From assembly GCA_000727475.1 (NCBI GenBank), contig KL647288.1, positions 7,901,414 through 7,965,413 of the forward strand: a stretch of 64,000 nucleotides of DNA. The letters run 5' to 3'. Of this stretch, positions 23,942 through 35,714 are shown piece after piece. Origin of the DNA: Sarcocystis neurona (Eukaryota > Apicomplexa > Conoidasida > Eucoccidiorida > Sarcocystidae). Each line of letters starts with the position of its first letter. Positions within the stretch are counted from its first letter, which is position 1. Made by a program: the position numbers and the translations under genes. The notes under the pieces are model-generated. The model did not search any database. It saw nothing but the letters and a program-made list of their open reading frames with translations, and was not told the origin of the DNA.

Positions 23942-26900
23942 ATGGAGCGCTCTGGCATGGTTACTCCGGCGGCTGCTGATCCGTGCAGCAGTCAGGTCCC
24001 CGCGGCGTACTTCCCTCCGTATCCGCCCTTCTTCCCTCCGTTCGAAAATCGTATGCGTCCCCACCGTCTTTGTTGAGCTTCTCGCTTGGGTTGCTGTAGA
24101 TGATACACTGATCTGCGGTGGATGCGCTCCCCCGACACTGGTGACAAATATTGCAAGTGTGGAGGCCGTTGCTTCTTCTGTACGCCGCTGCTTGTTCGCT
24201 AACAGCTACTGCTCCCCTTTCCGTTCAAAAGGAGTTGCACGTTGCTCTTCCGTTAGCGCCGCTGTTACGGCTGACTACTTCCGTGTGTGTCGACATCAGA
24301 GTGCTCCTTTCTTGCGTATGCACGTATGCGAGTACGGACATACGGAGATTTTAGACGCGCATGTCCCTCCCTTCATTCAGCGTGGTTGTGTGTGCGTGCT
24401 TCGTCCGAAGCCGTTCCACGCTCGCCCCAACGCAAGGCAGTCACCTACTTACTTGCCTTTCAGCCTGTTTACGCGATACAAATCCGGTCTGTTGTCACTT
24501 TACACGCGCCCCAAAGTGCATCCACAACAGACTAAAGAGGCGGGCACATCCGAAGCTGTGACTATACCTCTGCACGTTGGATCGCAGGTAACCGTGACGC
24601 CGTCGTTCGTACACTTCCTCTCTTGAGTGCAATGCTGTTACAGACTACCATCCTGATTGCTTTTAAGAGTGTGTGTTCATCGTTGCTGGATGACGGTTTA
24701 ATCACTTTACTCTCTGTTGTTACTGTGTGTCTTCTTGGTGCAGCGTACAGACCGGACTTCCACGAACACTTTCGCCAGCATCTGCTGCATCCCTTCCCGC
24801 ACCCACATCAACTGTACGCAGCAGCGGCAGCAACAGAGCAACAGCAGCACGCACATCCTTTTGCATTCTGGCCACCATGCCCTCGCTCTCCAGAAGTAGC
24901 TGCTGCATGCGGCAGCGCCGATCCTTTCCGCAGCAATGTGGGGATCGACCTCCAGCAGCAACAGCAGCAGCAGCGGGCGGGCGAGGAGGCGTATTACCCA
25001 AGGACTGACAGCAGTGGTGTCGCTGGTGCTGTGGCGACGGCGGGAGCGCGGGGACAGAAGCAGCAGTTACTGGAAGATGGGACGAACGTTCACGCTGCGT
25101 CGTCGCCCTACTACCCGTTCTATGCGTACAATTGTGCTGCTGTTGATCCTGCAGCAGCTGCTGGCGACGCCTCCAGTAGTAATAGCACCACAGAAACAAG
25201 CAGCACGCATGCAGCCAGCACTCCAGGAGCGTTTTCATTTGCTTCTCTCCCAACTGGTGCCGCGACTGTGGCCGCCTCTGATGCAGATATTTCTGGAGCT
25301 CCCAGTTCTGCGTTCTGCGGTGCTGTAGAGGATCCCGCTGGTGCTGTAGGCGGGGCAGCAGAGACTGCTGTGGCTTCTTCGCTGTCACCCTCAACAACTG
25401 CAGCAGGGGAGGCTCCTCCACCAAACGCACATCCGGGTGGCGCTGCAGTTGACCACGCTGGTGTTTGTGCTTCTGTATCGCATTCGTCGTCGGCTGGCGC
25501 GGACCCCGCCGCAGCAGATCCTTCCTCTGCAGACCCGGCCGTTGCAGATGCTACTGGCGCGGCTAAAACTGACGCTACGGCCGCAGGTGCAACTGCCCAT
25601 GCCGGTGACGAAACACTTGGATCTTTTGGTGCTGGTGCTCACACACTTCAAGAAGATCGACGTCCTCGGGTGGACACGCTGACTGCAGGAGACGACAACA
25701 GGCAGAATGCGTACGAGGAAGGTGGTGGAGTTACTTCTGCCGCTTCTTCCACCCCTGTTGCTGCGGCGCCGCCGGATACGCCCGGTCAGGTGCCTCGTTC
25801 TGCGTCTGTCCACTCTCGTGCCAGCACTGGCTCGCTTGTCTTCCACAGAGGTGGAGGAGCAGCAGCAGCTTCACAGGCAACTCCTGAAGCTGGGGCTGAC
25901 GCGGTGGCTGCCGAGCTCGCCGGTAACGATGCCTCTTTAGTAGCTGCAGCAGCAGCGCCCCCGTCTGATTCTGAGCCAGAGATTGCTCGCCCACCAGAGC
26001 CTTCAGCTGCAGGTGATGCCGCTGAGGAATGCAGTCCCGCAGGCACCTCTGCTGTTGGTGGGGACGTCTGTGCTGCTTTTGACGACATTACGAGCAGTAC
26101 AAGTGGGAAGCAGCTGACAGCGGCGGGGCAGCATGAGCAGTACGAGACATCGCCGCATAACCAACGGGAGCAGCAGCAACTTCAGCAACAGCAGCAGCAA
26201 ATGGAGGAACCAGTTCAGCTCCAGAACCCGCAGCATCGTCGCTTTGCTGTGCGAGTGCCGCAGCTGCGATGGGCAGCGGAAAGCCCCACTGACGTAAGCT
26301 ACCTGCGCTGCTTTTCTCGGGTCTACGGGAAGAGAGGAGAGCCCGTTGTCTGGTGTAAAAGAAAGGGAAGACCGTGGTGGCCAGGACTGCTTGTTTCTCC
26401 GTTGGATCCATTTCTCAATCCCCCGCTGCCCGTTACTATGAAGCGCAAATTCCTGCTTTTGCAGCAGCAGCAGCAACAGCAACAGCATTACCCACGCATG
26501 CGAAGGGCGCGCAGCAAAGAGAGACGTCTTCTGGTGAGGTCTGCAGCGCTACGTAAGATCTGCGGACTGCGTGATAGTTGGACTGATTCACAGCTTTGAT
26601 AGATATGTACGGTTATATCCAGTAATGCATACGTATATTATATGTGTCTACGTGTGTACCTCTCTGCATCTCGAAACCTCGAAGTATATTTGTTTGCTGG
26701 GGTACGCACACCTTCACATGTTGGTGCGCGCGTATGTGCGCGGATTTCTGTGCTTTTTCTTGCCGTTTGTGCACACATGTATTTCTCGGTATCACTCTCA
26801 TATACCTGTAGCGGTACGGCTACGAGTGTATCTCTCCGTGACGCTTAAAGATCTCCGACGCCAGCCTCAGTAGCAGCAGCACGTATTTCACACAAACGCC

Positions 26901-29900
26901 GACACGTAGACCGAGACTTGATTGTTGAGGTACGTGTCTGTATCTGTGTGTACACCTGCATCCAGTTAAGTCGAGGGGTAGTAAGAGTTTCATGGAGGTT
27001 GATGTGACGGCTCTCCTCAGCAGCGTGACAGGTCTACAAGTGTTTGCACGTTGAGGCGTAATTCTGCGTACCTCTGCTTTTACTCACACACACCTACACA
27101 TCTGAAAATGCGAGGTTTCCGATACGGACGCGGATGTCCAAAGGGAAGGAACGCGACACCCGTAGGGCGTAGCGTGGGTGTACGCATACACGCGTACATA
27201 CATACACACATACCAGCTGGTACACGTGCACACGTATGTCGTGATAGAGACGGACACACGGGTATGAATGGCCTCGAGGAGCTGCAACGGTGTGCGATGT
27301 GCACGCGAGAGGGGAGAGCGTCATACTACTGGTGTAACTGCGTCCGAAAACAGGGCTGCGGTGTACTGCTCCGGCAGGGCTTCCGCGACGTGGGTGGTGT
27401 GTATTTGCAATTTCCTACCCTGGTGGCTCTCTACGTGGGAAGCTCCGACACTCCACGACCGCGGTACTATGTGATACTGCGTCTACGTAGATATGTTCAA
27501 ACAATTTGTGTGTGTGTGTGTGTGTGCACGTCCGTAGTAGGCACACGTGAGCCGGTATGTACAGCTATTTATCTATAATGCGTATGCGTGGGTGTGGATA
27601 AGGTGTTTATACATACATTTATATCATCCTGCTGTGGTTGGCGTCTCGTGTATTATATGTATATATAGGTATGTGGGTGTGTGTAAGCGTACGACGTCAT
27701 ATGCATGTGCGGCCTCTGTACAGCGTCACAGTTGCGGATGCTGCAGAGGTGCTGCCTGCGCTGTACGGGGGGTCCCTGCATGATGCTCGTAAGTGATACA
27801 CGTCTGAAGGAGAAGCGCGCCGTCGAAGTTCCATTTAAATTGTTTTTCGCTCCCATGCGGCCGCCCGCTGGTGTTGCTCCCGGTTACGGTTGCTGTCTCT
27901 TGGTGCTACTCTTTTCCTAGTGATGGTTTGCTGCTGCCGTTGTCCGTTGGTGCCGCTGGTCTGCGTGAGGTCCGCCTTGCTGTTCTCTTCTCCGATCTTT
28001 GTCTACTACGAATTCACCGCTGCTGCTGGCACGTGCTGCTGCTGTGTGCTGCGCTACTTGTTCTTTTCCAGCTGTTACTGTTCGTTGCCACAGTTGTATC
28101 TTCGTGTTGCAATTGCTGCGTGCGAACCGTGAGGCTTCCCTACCGTTGCATTTTTTGGGTGCTGCTAGGGTGGTTTTGCTGGTTTCATACACTGCTGCTG
28201 TGTGGTGATCCTGCCTTGTGGGCTGCTGCAGTTTCTCTGCTGCGGCACGTGGCGCTACTGGTGGGTCGCAGCAGCGGGGCTCCGTGACTTCCGTGCTGCA
28301 TACGAAGAAATCGCGCCCCGCGTGCGTCGGCTTGGCGGCTTGGCGAACGTGGCCGTCCAGCAAGCCTTGGAAGAGTGCAGCTGGAGAGACCATCCGGACT
28401 ACAACAGCAGCCAGAGCAGTCTGAGTCTGCTTGCGTCTCGCACGGGCGCTCCCCTTGGTGCGGGGGCTGCCGCGGCTGACGCGGCGGAGGACGGGGAGAC
28501 GCCGGGGCAGCGAGCAACAAAACGAGGACAGGAGGAAGGAGAGGAAGACGCCGCGGAAGAAGAAGGCTTCTGGATGACGGAGAACGAGTGCTCGACGGAT
28601 TCTGAAGGTGACCCAGAGGCAGTGGATCCTCCTGCTGGTGCAGCGTTAAGAGGGGGAGCAGCGGCAGCAGGAGGATGGGAAGCTGCAGCAGGGACACCAA
28701 TGAGAAGGGAATCTGTGGCACAGAGAGAGGAAGCTGGGGCGCCGGGCTCAAAGCAAGAGGAGAGGAAGGGCCGTTTCCACGGGACCTGCGATACAGGAGG
28801 GGCGGCAGGGGAGGAACTAGAGAGCACTGTATCAGGTGTATGTACACCACAACACGGTGCGCGAGCAGAAAGCGTTGGGTTGTCCTCCCCTCTTCCAGCA
28901 GCAGCAGCCACGTATGCCGTGCGAAATCCCGCTGTGGCGGGGTCTCACTACGACGAGCGGCAAGAGCAGCAACACAAAGCACAACAGCATATGCAACAGC
29001 GACAACAGTCCGTGCACACGCAGGAGGTTGGGGGTGCTACATCGGCAGCAGGTGGAGAAGCCTTTTCGAAAAAAGGGGCAGCAGCGACGTGCAAGAGTGG
29101 GAACAGCAGCGTCACAGAGAGGAACAGTTCACATACGCTGAAAAAGCTGCCTCAAGCGGAGGAAGAAACAACGACTGGGATGCGAGCACCTACGACTGGC
29201 CAGGAGCCCGACGTGTGTGGCAGCAAAGTCAACAGTGCACCAGCAACAGCAGCCGGAAGCAGCCCCCACAGCAGCGGCGTGGCGGCGCACAAAGATGCCA
29301 CGCAGCGGAAGTGGCAACAGCAGGAGAAGGAGCAGCGGGAAGAAGAGGAGGGGCACGGACAACAGCAACAACTCGTACGGGAGCAGGCTACCTTTAAAAA
29401 GCGCAAGCCGCCGTGGGGCAGCGCGAGGGCGGAGGACGACGCAACAACAGCCGACCAGGAGGAGCTACTGCAACTGCAACGGCTTCGCCAGAGAAAAGCA
29501 GCAGTCACAACAGAGCACGCAGAGCCGGCAAAGGAAAGGAGCACGCCACTCGCAGCAACAGCAACAGCAGCTCGGATCACACGCGAGGTAGGCGCGCGGA
29601 CCGTCACTTTCGTGTTGTTTCTCGTGTGCATGTGTATATACATGTACGCAAATACGTACGTATATACTTGCCTATACATACTTGTATATCCCTGTATATT
29701 CCCCAGGCGTATAAGCAACATCGGCACGCAGGCGTCGGACTACTTGTGACGGTCTTCAGCAGGAGTACCTCCCTTACATGTATATACATGTATTTGATGT
29801 ATGTTTACGCATGAATAAACCTGCATGTATTTTAGTAATTCCGTGTGCCTGTGTGGGTGGGTGGGTGCGTGGGGTTGCAGCCGCGGGGGGGCGGAAAGTC

Positions 29901-32900
29901 CTGAAGGCGGGAAAGATGTTGAAGTAGGTGCCACTTTCGCAGGCGTTTGCGCAGCAACAGCTGAGGCCGAGCAGCTGCTCCTGCTGCGGCATATCGGCGC
30001 CATGTATGGACTGTATAATATGGGTGCTCCGTGTATCACTGCTGTCGTTGCACCTCTTGGTGGTGCTGCTAACCATTCTGCTGCACTAGAGAAATTGCTG
30101 CCGTTGATGCTGCGCTTGCTGATGCTGCTACGATCTCCTGGCGGTACATGTGGCGCAGCCCCCGCTGATGCTGGTGTTGCTGGCGTGCCGCATGCTGGTT
30201 CGCTGCTTGTCCTCTATGGTTTAGACGCGTTACACGGGGCTGCTTCGGTGTCGTTATCTGCTGCACCATAACTTCTGACGTATGTTGCTCTGGGTGCCTC
30301 ATTTCTTCCGCCGCGGCTACGCGAATCTGACACTGCGTTGACGTCTGGTCCCCTCTTGCAGCTACAGCGGCAGCTGGTGCAGCTGTACACGCGAGGAGGC
30401 TGCTTCTGAGCTGTGCAGCCGACCGCTGTCGTCTGGACTTTGGTGGGTGTGCTGCAGCTTCCCGTGCGTTGTCGTATCTCCCAGGTGCTTCTGTTGGTGC
30501 TGTTGCGTCTGTGGTTGTTACTGCTCCGCTGCCGTTCGTGCTTTGTTTAATATAGCTACTCGGGTTGTTGCTGCGTCCTCGAGCGTTGCTGCGGCTTGTG
30601 TTGCCGGTGCGGCTGGAGCGCGTGGCGCTGCTGCTGCTGCTGCCGTCCTTTTGCTGCTGGTACTCGGTGTCTGGGCGCTGCTGCAGCTTCTTCGCTAGCA
30701 TTTATTCCTCTGGTGCACCTGCTGGTCGTGCTCCTTGTCACGTTTTTCCTCGTCCTCTGTCTTCTTGGTGGTGCTAATGGCGCTGCGGGTATCGCTGAGA
30801 CTGCATCAACGTTTTTTTTCCTGGCTGCTACTGCGGCTTATGCTGGCGGTTGTGCTGTGGCCTCGTGTTTCCTCTTGCTTACCCGCAGAAGCTGAATTTG
30901 CCCCCTGGTGCATGCGAGCAGGTTCCTCCTGCGACGGAGTTCGCAGCTTCTCACCCGGGTGCTGGTGCTTCTACGGATGCCACTGCAACGGCAGACACGG
31001 CTGGGACCGTGGCCACTTCCTCATCTTCTCCCGGGCGCGTGTCTGTGCGTCTCTCAGCGAGCCGCTTGGCTCCTGCGATGCTCTCTGGCGCTGCTGCTGC
31101 TGCTGCTGACAGCGGCACGAAGCGAGCGCAGCAGCAGCAGCAGCCACCGCAGCAGAGAGAGCCACCCGCAGGTGCTGCAGCAACAACAGCCGCACGTGGA
31201 AGAGAAGCTGGTGGTGGGGGAGGCAGGGGAGGAGGACCAGCAGGCGTGCAGCTATTGCATGCACCCTTTGCTCCTGAAGATGACGCAGAAGACGTGGGGC
31301 GCCCTTCCGAAGAAATAACGGCAGGAGCAACAGCGAGAGCAGGAGCCGCCCCGTCACCGGCAGGAGGAGGAGAAGCAACTCTGAAAGCAGCTCTAGCAGG
31401 AACTTGGGGGGGAGGTGCAGCTCACGATCGAAATGTCTGCCAGAGACGGTCATCTTTGTCAGAGCAGCAGCAGAAGCAGCCGCAACAGATGCAACCGCAG
31501 CAGCGGCAGCAGAAGCAGCCGCAACAGATGCAACCGCAGCAGCGGCAGATTTTGACGGCGTCATCTCTTAGCGAGGCCACACGTGAACCGGAGCCGAGCG
31601 TTAGCAGGAGGGGTTTGTCTCTGTCGCCATCCGCTGTAGCAGCGTCTCCATCGCCACAGGCTGCAGCAGGTGGTGCAGCACACGTGCGGCAACTTTCTTG
31701 TGCTGCTGGTGAGACCGCCACGTCCTGCGTAGCAGCAGCACGAGACGTGGAGCGGTCTGCGGAGGCAGAGGGAGTAACCGCCACTCCTGTAGGGACGAGC
31801 AGCAGTGCGGCGGCAAGCACCAGCAGCACCGTGAGCGGAGGAAGCAGCAAGGCTGCGACAGCAGGAGAGACGTCATGGACAGAGGGATTTTGGACACGGT
31901 TGAGGAAGCAGGCGGAAGGCAAGGAAGGTACAACGGCAGCAACGGAAACAGGATCGCGAGACGTTGCTGCAGCAGCACCAGCAGGAGCGGTAGCGTTAGG
32001 AGGGGCAGCAGTAATGCCAGAAGGAGCAGGTGTGGCAGCAGGAGGACCGTTAGGAGGTGGAACAGCAGCAGGAGCAGCAACTGGGAGAGAGAGCGATACG
32101 AAAGGCGGGAATGCTGCTGCTGCTGGTGGCTCGGTGGCGCTGGGCGGGAGAAGCAGCAGCATTGCACCTTCCGAGAAGGCGGAGACGACTGCCGCTGCTT
32201 CTGCTGCCACTCTGCCTCCTGCTGTAGCAGCCCTGCTGAACAGCAGCAAGGAGCAGCAACCCCAACTGAGCAAGGCGGCGGCAGCTGCAGCAGCAGTAGC
32301 TGCCGCAGCAGAGAGGAATGCACAAGCCACTACTGCATTCGCGAACTTTTTGCAGCAACAGCAACAACAGCAGAAGCAGCTGCAGGCAGAGGTGGAAGCC
32401 GCAGCAGCGGCCGCCGCGGCTGCAGTGCTGCGCGGCCTGCCTGCGACTGAGGTCTTGGCAACGGGAAGTGCAGCAGCAGCAGGAACACCAGGAACAGCAG
32501 ATTCATCGTCTTGTACTTCTGGTCCCGACAACCCCACCCAGCAGGCACCCGCGGAGGGAGCGGCAGCAGCAACAGAAAAGAAAGCAGACGTCGCAGGAGG
32601 AGGGGATGGTGCTGCAGGTGGTGGGCCCGCAACTGAGCTGCAGGAGAAAGAGGCGCCGCAAGGGGCAGAAGGGAACGAGGGCAGGAGCATATCGAGAAGA
32701 AGGAGCAGCAGCAGGAGCAGCAGCAGCGCGAGTCGGATTGCTGCTGGGGGCGGTAGCCGGAGCAGGAGCAGCAGAAGTCGGGGAAGCAGCAATATGAGCA
32801 GAAATCCCCGTGTGCGTCGCAGCAGCAGAAGTGGTCTGCAGCAAAAGAGAAGAAGCAGCAGCAGAAGCAGTGGAGGCTTCCGCAGAGGGTGGCGCGCGCC

Positions 32901-35376
32901 GCAGCAGCGTGGGGGGAGACGCGGGTACGGCAGACGAGACAGCAGCAGCCGAAGCAGGAGCAGCAGCAGAAGCTCAAGCAGAAGCAGCGGCGGTGAAGGC
33001 TGCGCTTCACTGCGGAAGAGAGGACCCCCAGCAGCAACAGCAGCAAGGAGAGGCTACGCAAGAGACTTTAGAGGAGGAGGAGGAGCGGCTGAAGAACAGA
33101 AGTATCCTCCAGCAGGTGGCTACTACGGAAGAAGAAGAGGTGGCGGCGGGGACGGAGGATATCGTCGAGCTGCGGGCGGCTCTCCGTCGTGGAGGGCGAG
33201 TCGTCGATACAGCAGCAGCGAGCGCAGCACGAGCGCAAGAGGTCGGTACGGACGACGTGCGGGGATGGGCTGCGGCAGCAGCAGTGGAGAAGAGTGTTTG
33301 AGCAGCAGCAACAGACGCTTCTTTCCACCCCAACAGCAGGGAGGAAGAGGACTGGGGGGGAGACAGCCGCAACCGCCGCATCATTTGCAACACGGCAAGG
33401 GCGCAGGAGGCGGAATGGGTGGAGGAGCAGCCGCAGGAGGATGTGACAGACAGCGCATGCGACAGTTGAGCAGCAGAAGCCGAAGCAGCAGCAGGAGACG
33501 GGGAGATGCATACGGATCACGAATGAGCTCCCCTGCAGCGAAGGGCGGGCCAGGAGCGGCAGCGTGTCGTGGGGGCGGGGGCCGCAGCAGTCGAAGCTGC
33601 TCCCGCAGAAGCAGCAGCAGCCGAAACCGCCGAGGAGACAGCTACTGGCGGTGGGGAGGGGGAGGATACAGAGGAGGACCCAGAGGAAGGGGGGGGAGAC
33701 GGCCGTCACCAGTTCCTGCGGCGGCGGAGATGAGCAACACTCGCAGCAGCAGACAGCACCGAGTAGGAGGAGGAGGTGCGGCTGCTGCTGCTGCAGGCAG
33801 AGGAAGGGGCTCGCGTTGGGGTCAACAGCATCGGCAGCAGATGTCTTCCGGTGCGAGCGGTTCTTGGAGAGAGGGACGCAGCAGCAGCAGGCTGTCGCAG
33901 AACAGCAGCAGAGGCGTGAGCAGCAGCCGAAGCGTGAGCAGCAGCAGGTGGCAGCGGAGGAGGAGGCGCAGCGGCAGCCGACGCAGCAGCAGCAGCAGAT
34001 GCAGTGGCGGCAGCGGCAGATGGAGGCGCAGACGCAGCAGCAGCGGCGACGCGGGCAAATGGTGGCGCGCGTATAATCGCAGAGGACAGCAACAGAGACA
34101 GCGAGGGGGAGGAGGAGGAGCAGCAGCAGCAGGAGGAAGGTGGAGGGACAGGAGGACGCCCCCAGGCAGAGACAGCGAGCCACGCAGCAGAAGTAGCGGA
34201 GATGCTGCGTCCCTATCTCCTTCATCCTGCTGCTCTGCGTCTGGTAGACTCGACCCCTCCAACGCCGGGGAAAACAAAGGCCAGGGCGCCAGCGACGAGA
34301 GCACGCCCAAGCAGCAGCAGCAGCCACACCGCAACCCCGACAACAGTCCTTCTTCGGCCGGGGTTCCGGGTAGCTACAGCAGGGGCAGCAAAGACAAGAG
34401 TAGCGGTCGCAGCAGCACGAACAGCAGCAGCAGCGGCACGACTCTGAGTAGTACTGTCCTGGCGGAACCAGGGAAGAAAACGCCTGCGACAGAGGGAGAG
34501 GCGGCGCCCGGTGCGCAGCAGCAGCAACTGGTGACAGAAGGCCTGAAGGGGAGCGTGGCTGCTGCAAAGCTGCAGCTGCAGCAAACAGGAGGAGCTCCTG
34601 CCACTGCTGCTGCTGCTGACGTGCGCGTGGAGGATGAGACTGCAAGAGGGGCAGCAGCAGCATCAACCGCGCCGAAGGCGGCTGCCCCTCCGGCATGGAC
34701 TGGTGGGAATGCTGTTTCACCAGAGCAGCAGATGCAGGGACTTGTGACACTAGCAGAGCGAGGTGACGTGGTTAGCGCTCCAGAGGCGCCAAAGGTGTTT
34801 AACCTTGTCAATGAGAGTGCGGAGGAACCGTCGTGGAAAGCTGTTGCTGCTGCTGTTGCTTCTTCTCCTCCATCTGCAGCCGAGCAGCTGGAGATGGGGA
34901 GTGCTGCTGCTGCAGCAGGAGAGCACGTAATGGCAACACAGATCCCTCAGGAACCTGCGCCGCAGCAGCCCCAATTGAGACAGCAGCAGCAGCAGCCGCA
35001 AGTGACGGGACCGGTGGAGAGGGAGGCGCATGCAGTCGCGGCAGCAAATGGCGGAGAAGTCGCTGAGGTGAACGGCGTCCCGCAGAAGCGGCTGCGGACA
35101 ACTTTTTTGTCTGCGGTTGATGCCTCCACACCGGAGCAACAACTCGGCAACGGCACGTTTGCACAAGAAGCAGCAGCAGAGCAGGAGCACCAGCAGCAGC
35201 AGCGACAGCCGTTTTGGGGGTCCAACGACGGTCCTGCAGCAGGTGGAGAAGGAGGAAAGCCTAGCAGTTGTGGGGGGGAGCAGCAGCAGCAGCAAGAGAG
35301 GGATGCATCCCTGGCCTGCCCTTACCAACTGCGGCATGTACTGCTGGTCCCTCCGTCAGCAGCAGCGGGGCAATAG
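23942..35376 (+). CDS. PWWP-domain protein with RS/RGG-rich region, four exons
   Basis: Exons: 23942-24050, 24744-26533, 28232-29587, 30889-35376, all GT-AG and in phase, about 2,580 residues if the TAG at 35374 is used. The ATG at 23942 is the first in frame. Exon 1 and the start of exon 2 give a Pro/Phe/Tyr-rich N-terminus (FPPYPPFFPPFE joined to NPYRPDFHEHF). Exon 2 then runs through Ala/Ser/Gln low complexity to a PWWP domain: VVWCKRKGRPWWPG (PWWP at about residues 580-583). After a Gln-rich loop it resumes in exon 3 as FLCCGTWRYWWV and a terminal helix. PWWP domains bind methylated histone tails and DNA, so a chromatin role is inferred. Exon 4 has poly-Gln/Ala, then Arg-Ser and Gly-Arg rich sequence at about 32690-34260. 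Exons 1-3 are firm; membership of exon 4 rests on phase (0|0) and a good acceptor. Confidence 0.8.
24051..24743 (+). other. Intron 1 of the PWWP gene
   Basis: GTATGC donor and a strong pyrimidine-rich acceptor ending CTTGGTGCAG. Junction phase is 1. No internal feature is recognised. Confidence 0.85.
26534..28231 (+). other. Intron 2, splitting the PWWP domain
   Basis: GTGAGG donor, acceptor GCTGCTGCAG, phase 0. The first two thirds are microsatellite-like, with a TG run at 27507-27526. The last 400 bases are CTG/GCT-rich in transcript sense up to the acceptor. Open frames inside, such as 27051-27578, lack support. Confidence 0.85.
27507..27526. repeat. TG microsatellite
   Basis: Ten TG units inside the PWWP gene's second intron. 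Confidence 0.95.
29588..30888 (+). other. Intron 3 of the PWWP gene (predicted)
   Basis: GTAGGC donor after AARITRE, acceptor TTGCTTACCCGCAG, phase 0. From about 29960 the transcript sense is CTG/GCT-rich. A nearer acceptor (CCCCAG ending at 29706) would instead give a short C-terminus and separate exon 4 from this gene. Confidence 0.6.
31471..31548 (+). repeat. 39-base coding tandem repeat, two copies
   Basis: Two exact adjacent copies encode QKQPQQMQPQQRQ twice, within the Gln-rich part of exon 4. Confidence 0.9.
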
Positions 35377-35714
35377 GACACCAGATGGTAAGTTCTGGCA
35401 GGAATACTGCTGCTGCTGCGGGAGAGGCTAGATGTAGAGTCGCTGCTGCTGCTGGTCCGTTAGACCCAGATCTGTAGAATAGCTGCTGCTGCTGCTGCCT
35501 GCAGCAGTACACGTAGTGCCTCGGCGTGGCCGGCGCTGCAGCCTCTGCCTTAGGGGGCGCAGGTGCTCCGTGGAAAGCGCGGCTGCTGCTCCTGCAGGAG
35601 CTTCAGCGCCGATAAGGGCAGCAGCAGCAGTAGCAGCGCCCCTTGTGCGCAGCGATAGCAGCAGTGCCGGAGGCAGCAAAACGCAGCACCTGCAGCTTTC
35701 CAGTAGCAGAAAAG
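35377..35714 (+). other. Unresolved junction between two large reading frames
   Basis: After the TAG at 35374 the plus strand becomes CTG-rich (35407-35520), as in the introns of this gene. A consensus GTAAGT at 35389 and acceptors near 35550, 35651, 35702 and 35774 are available. The next frame has an in-frame TAG just before 35643, so it cannot start earlier. This is probably an intron, but the donor in the preceding frame (for example GTACTG near 35338 or GTGGAG near 35240) is uncertain. Confidence 0.5.

Noticed and set aside
27051..27578. 175-codon plus-strand frame inside PWWP-gene intron 2
   Set aside because: Much of it translates microsatellite sequence, and the PWWP halves join in phase without it.
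33068..34750. 560-codon minus-strand open frame opposite the RS-rich exon
   Set aside because: It translates to Leu/Cys/Ser strings, the complement of CAG-type coding triplets on the other strand. The plus frame is longer and has recognisable composition.
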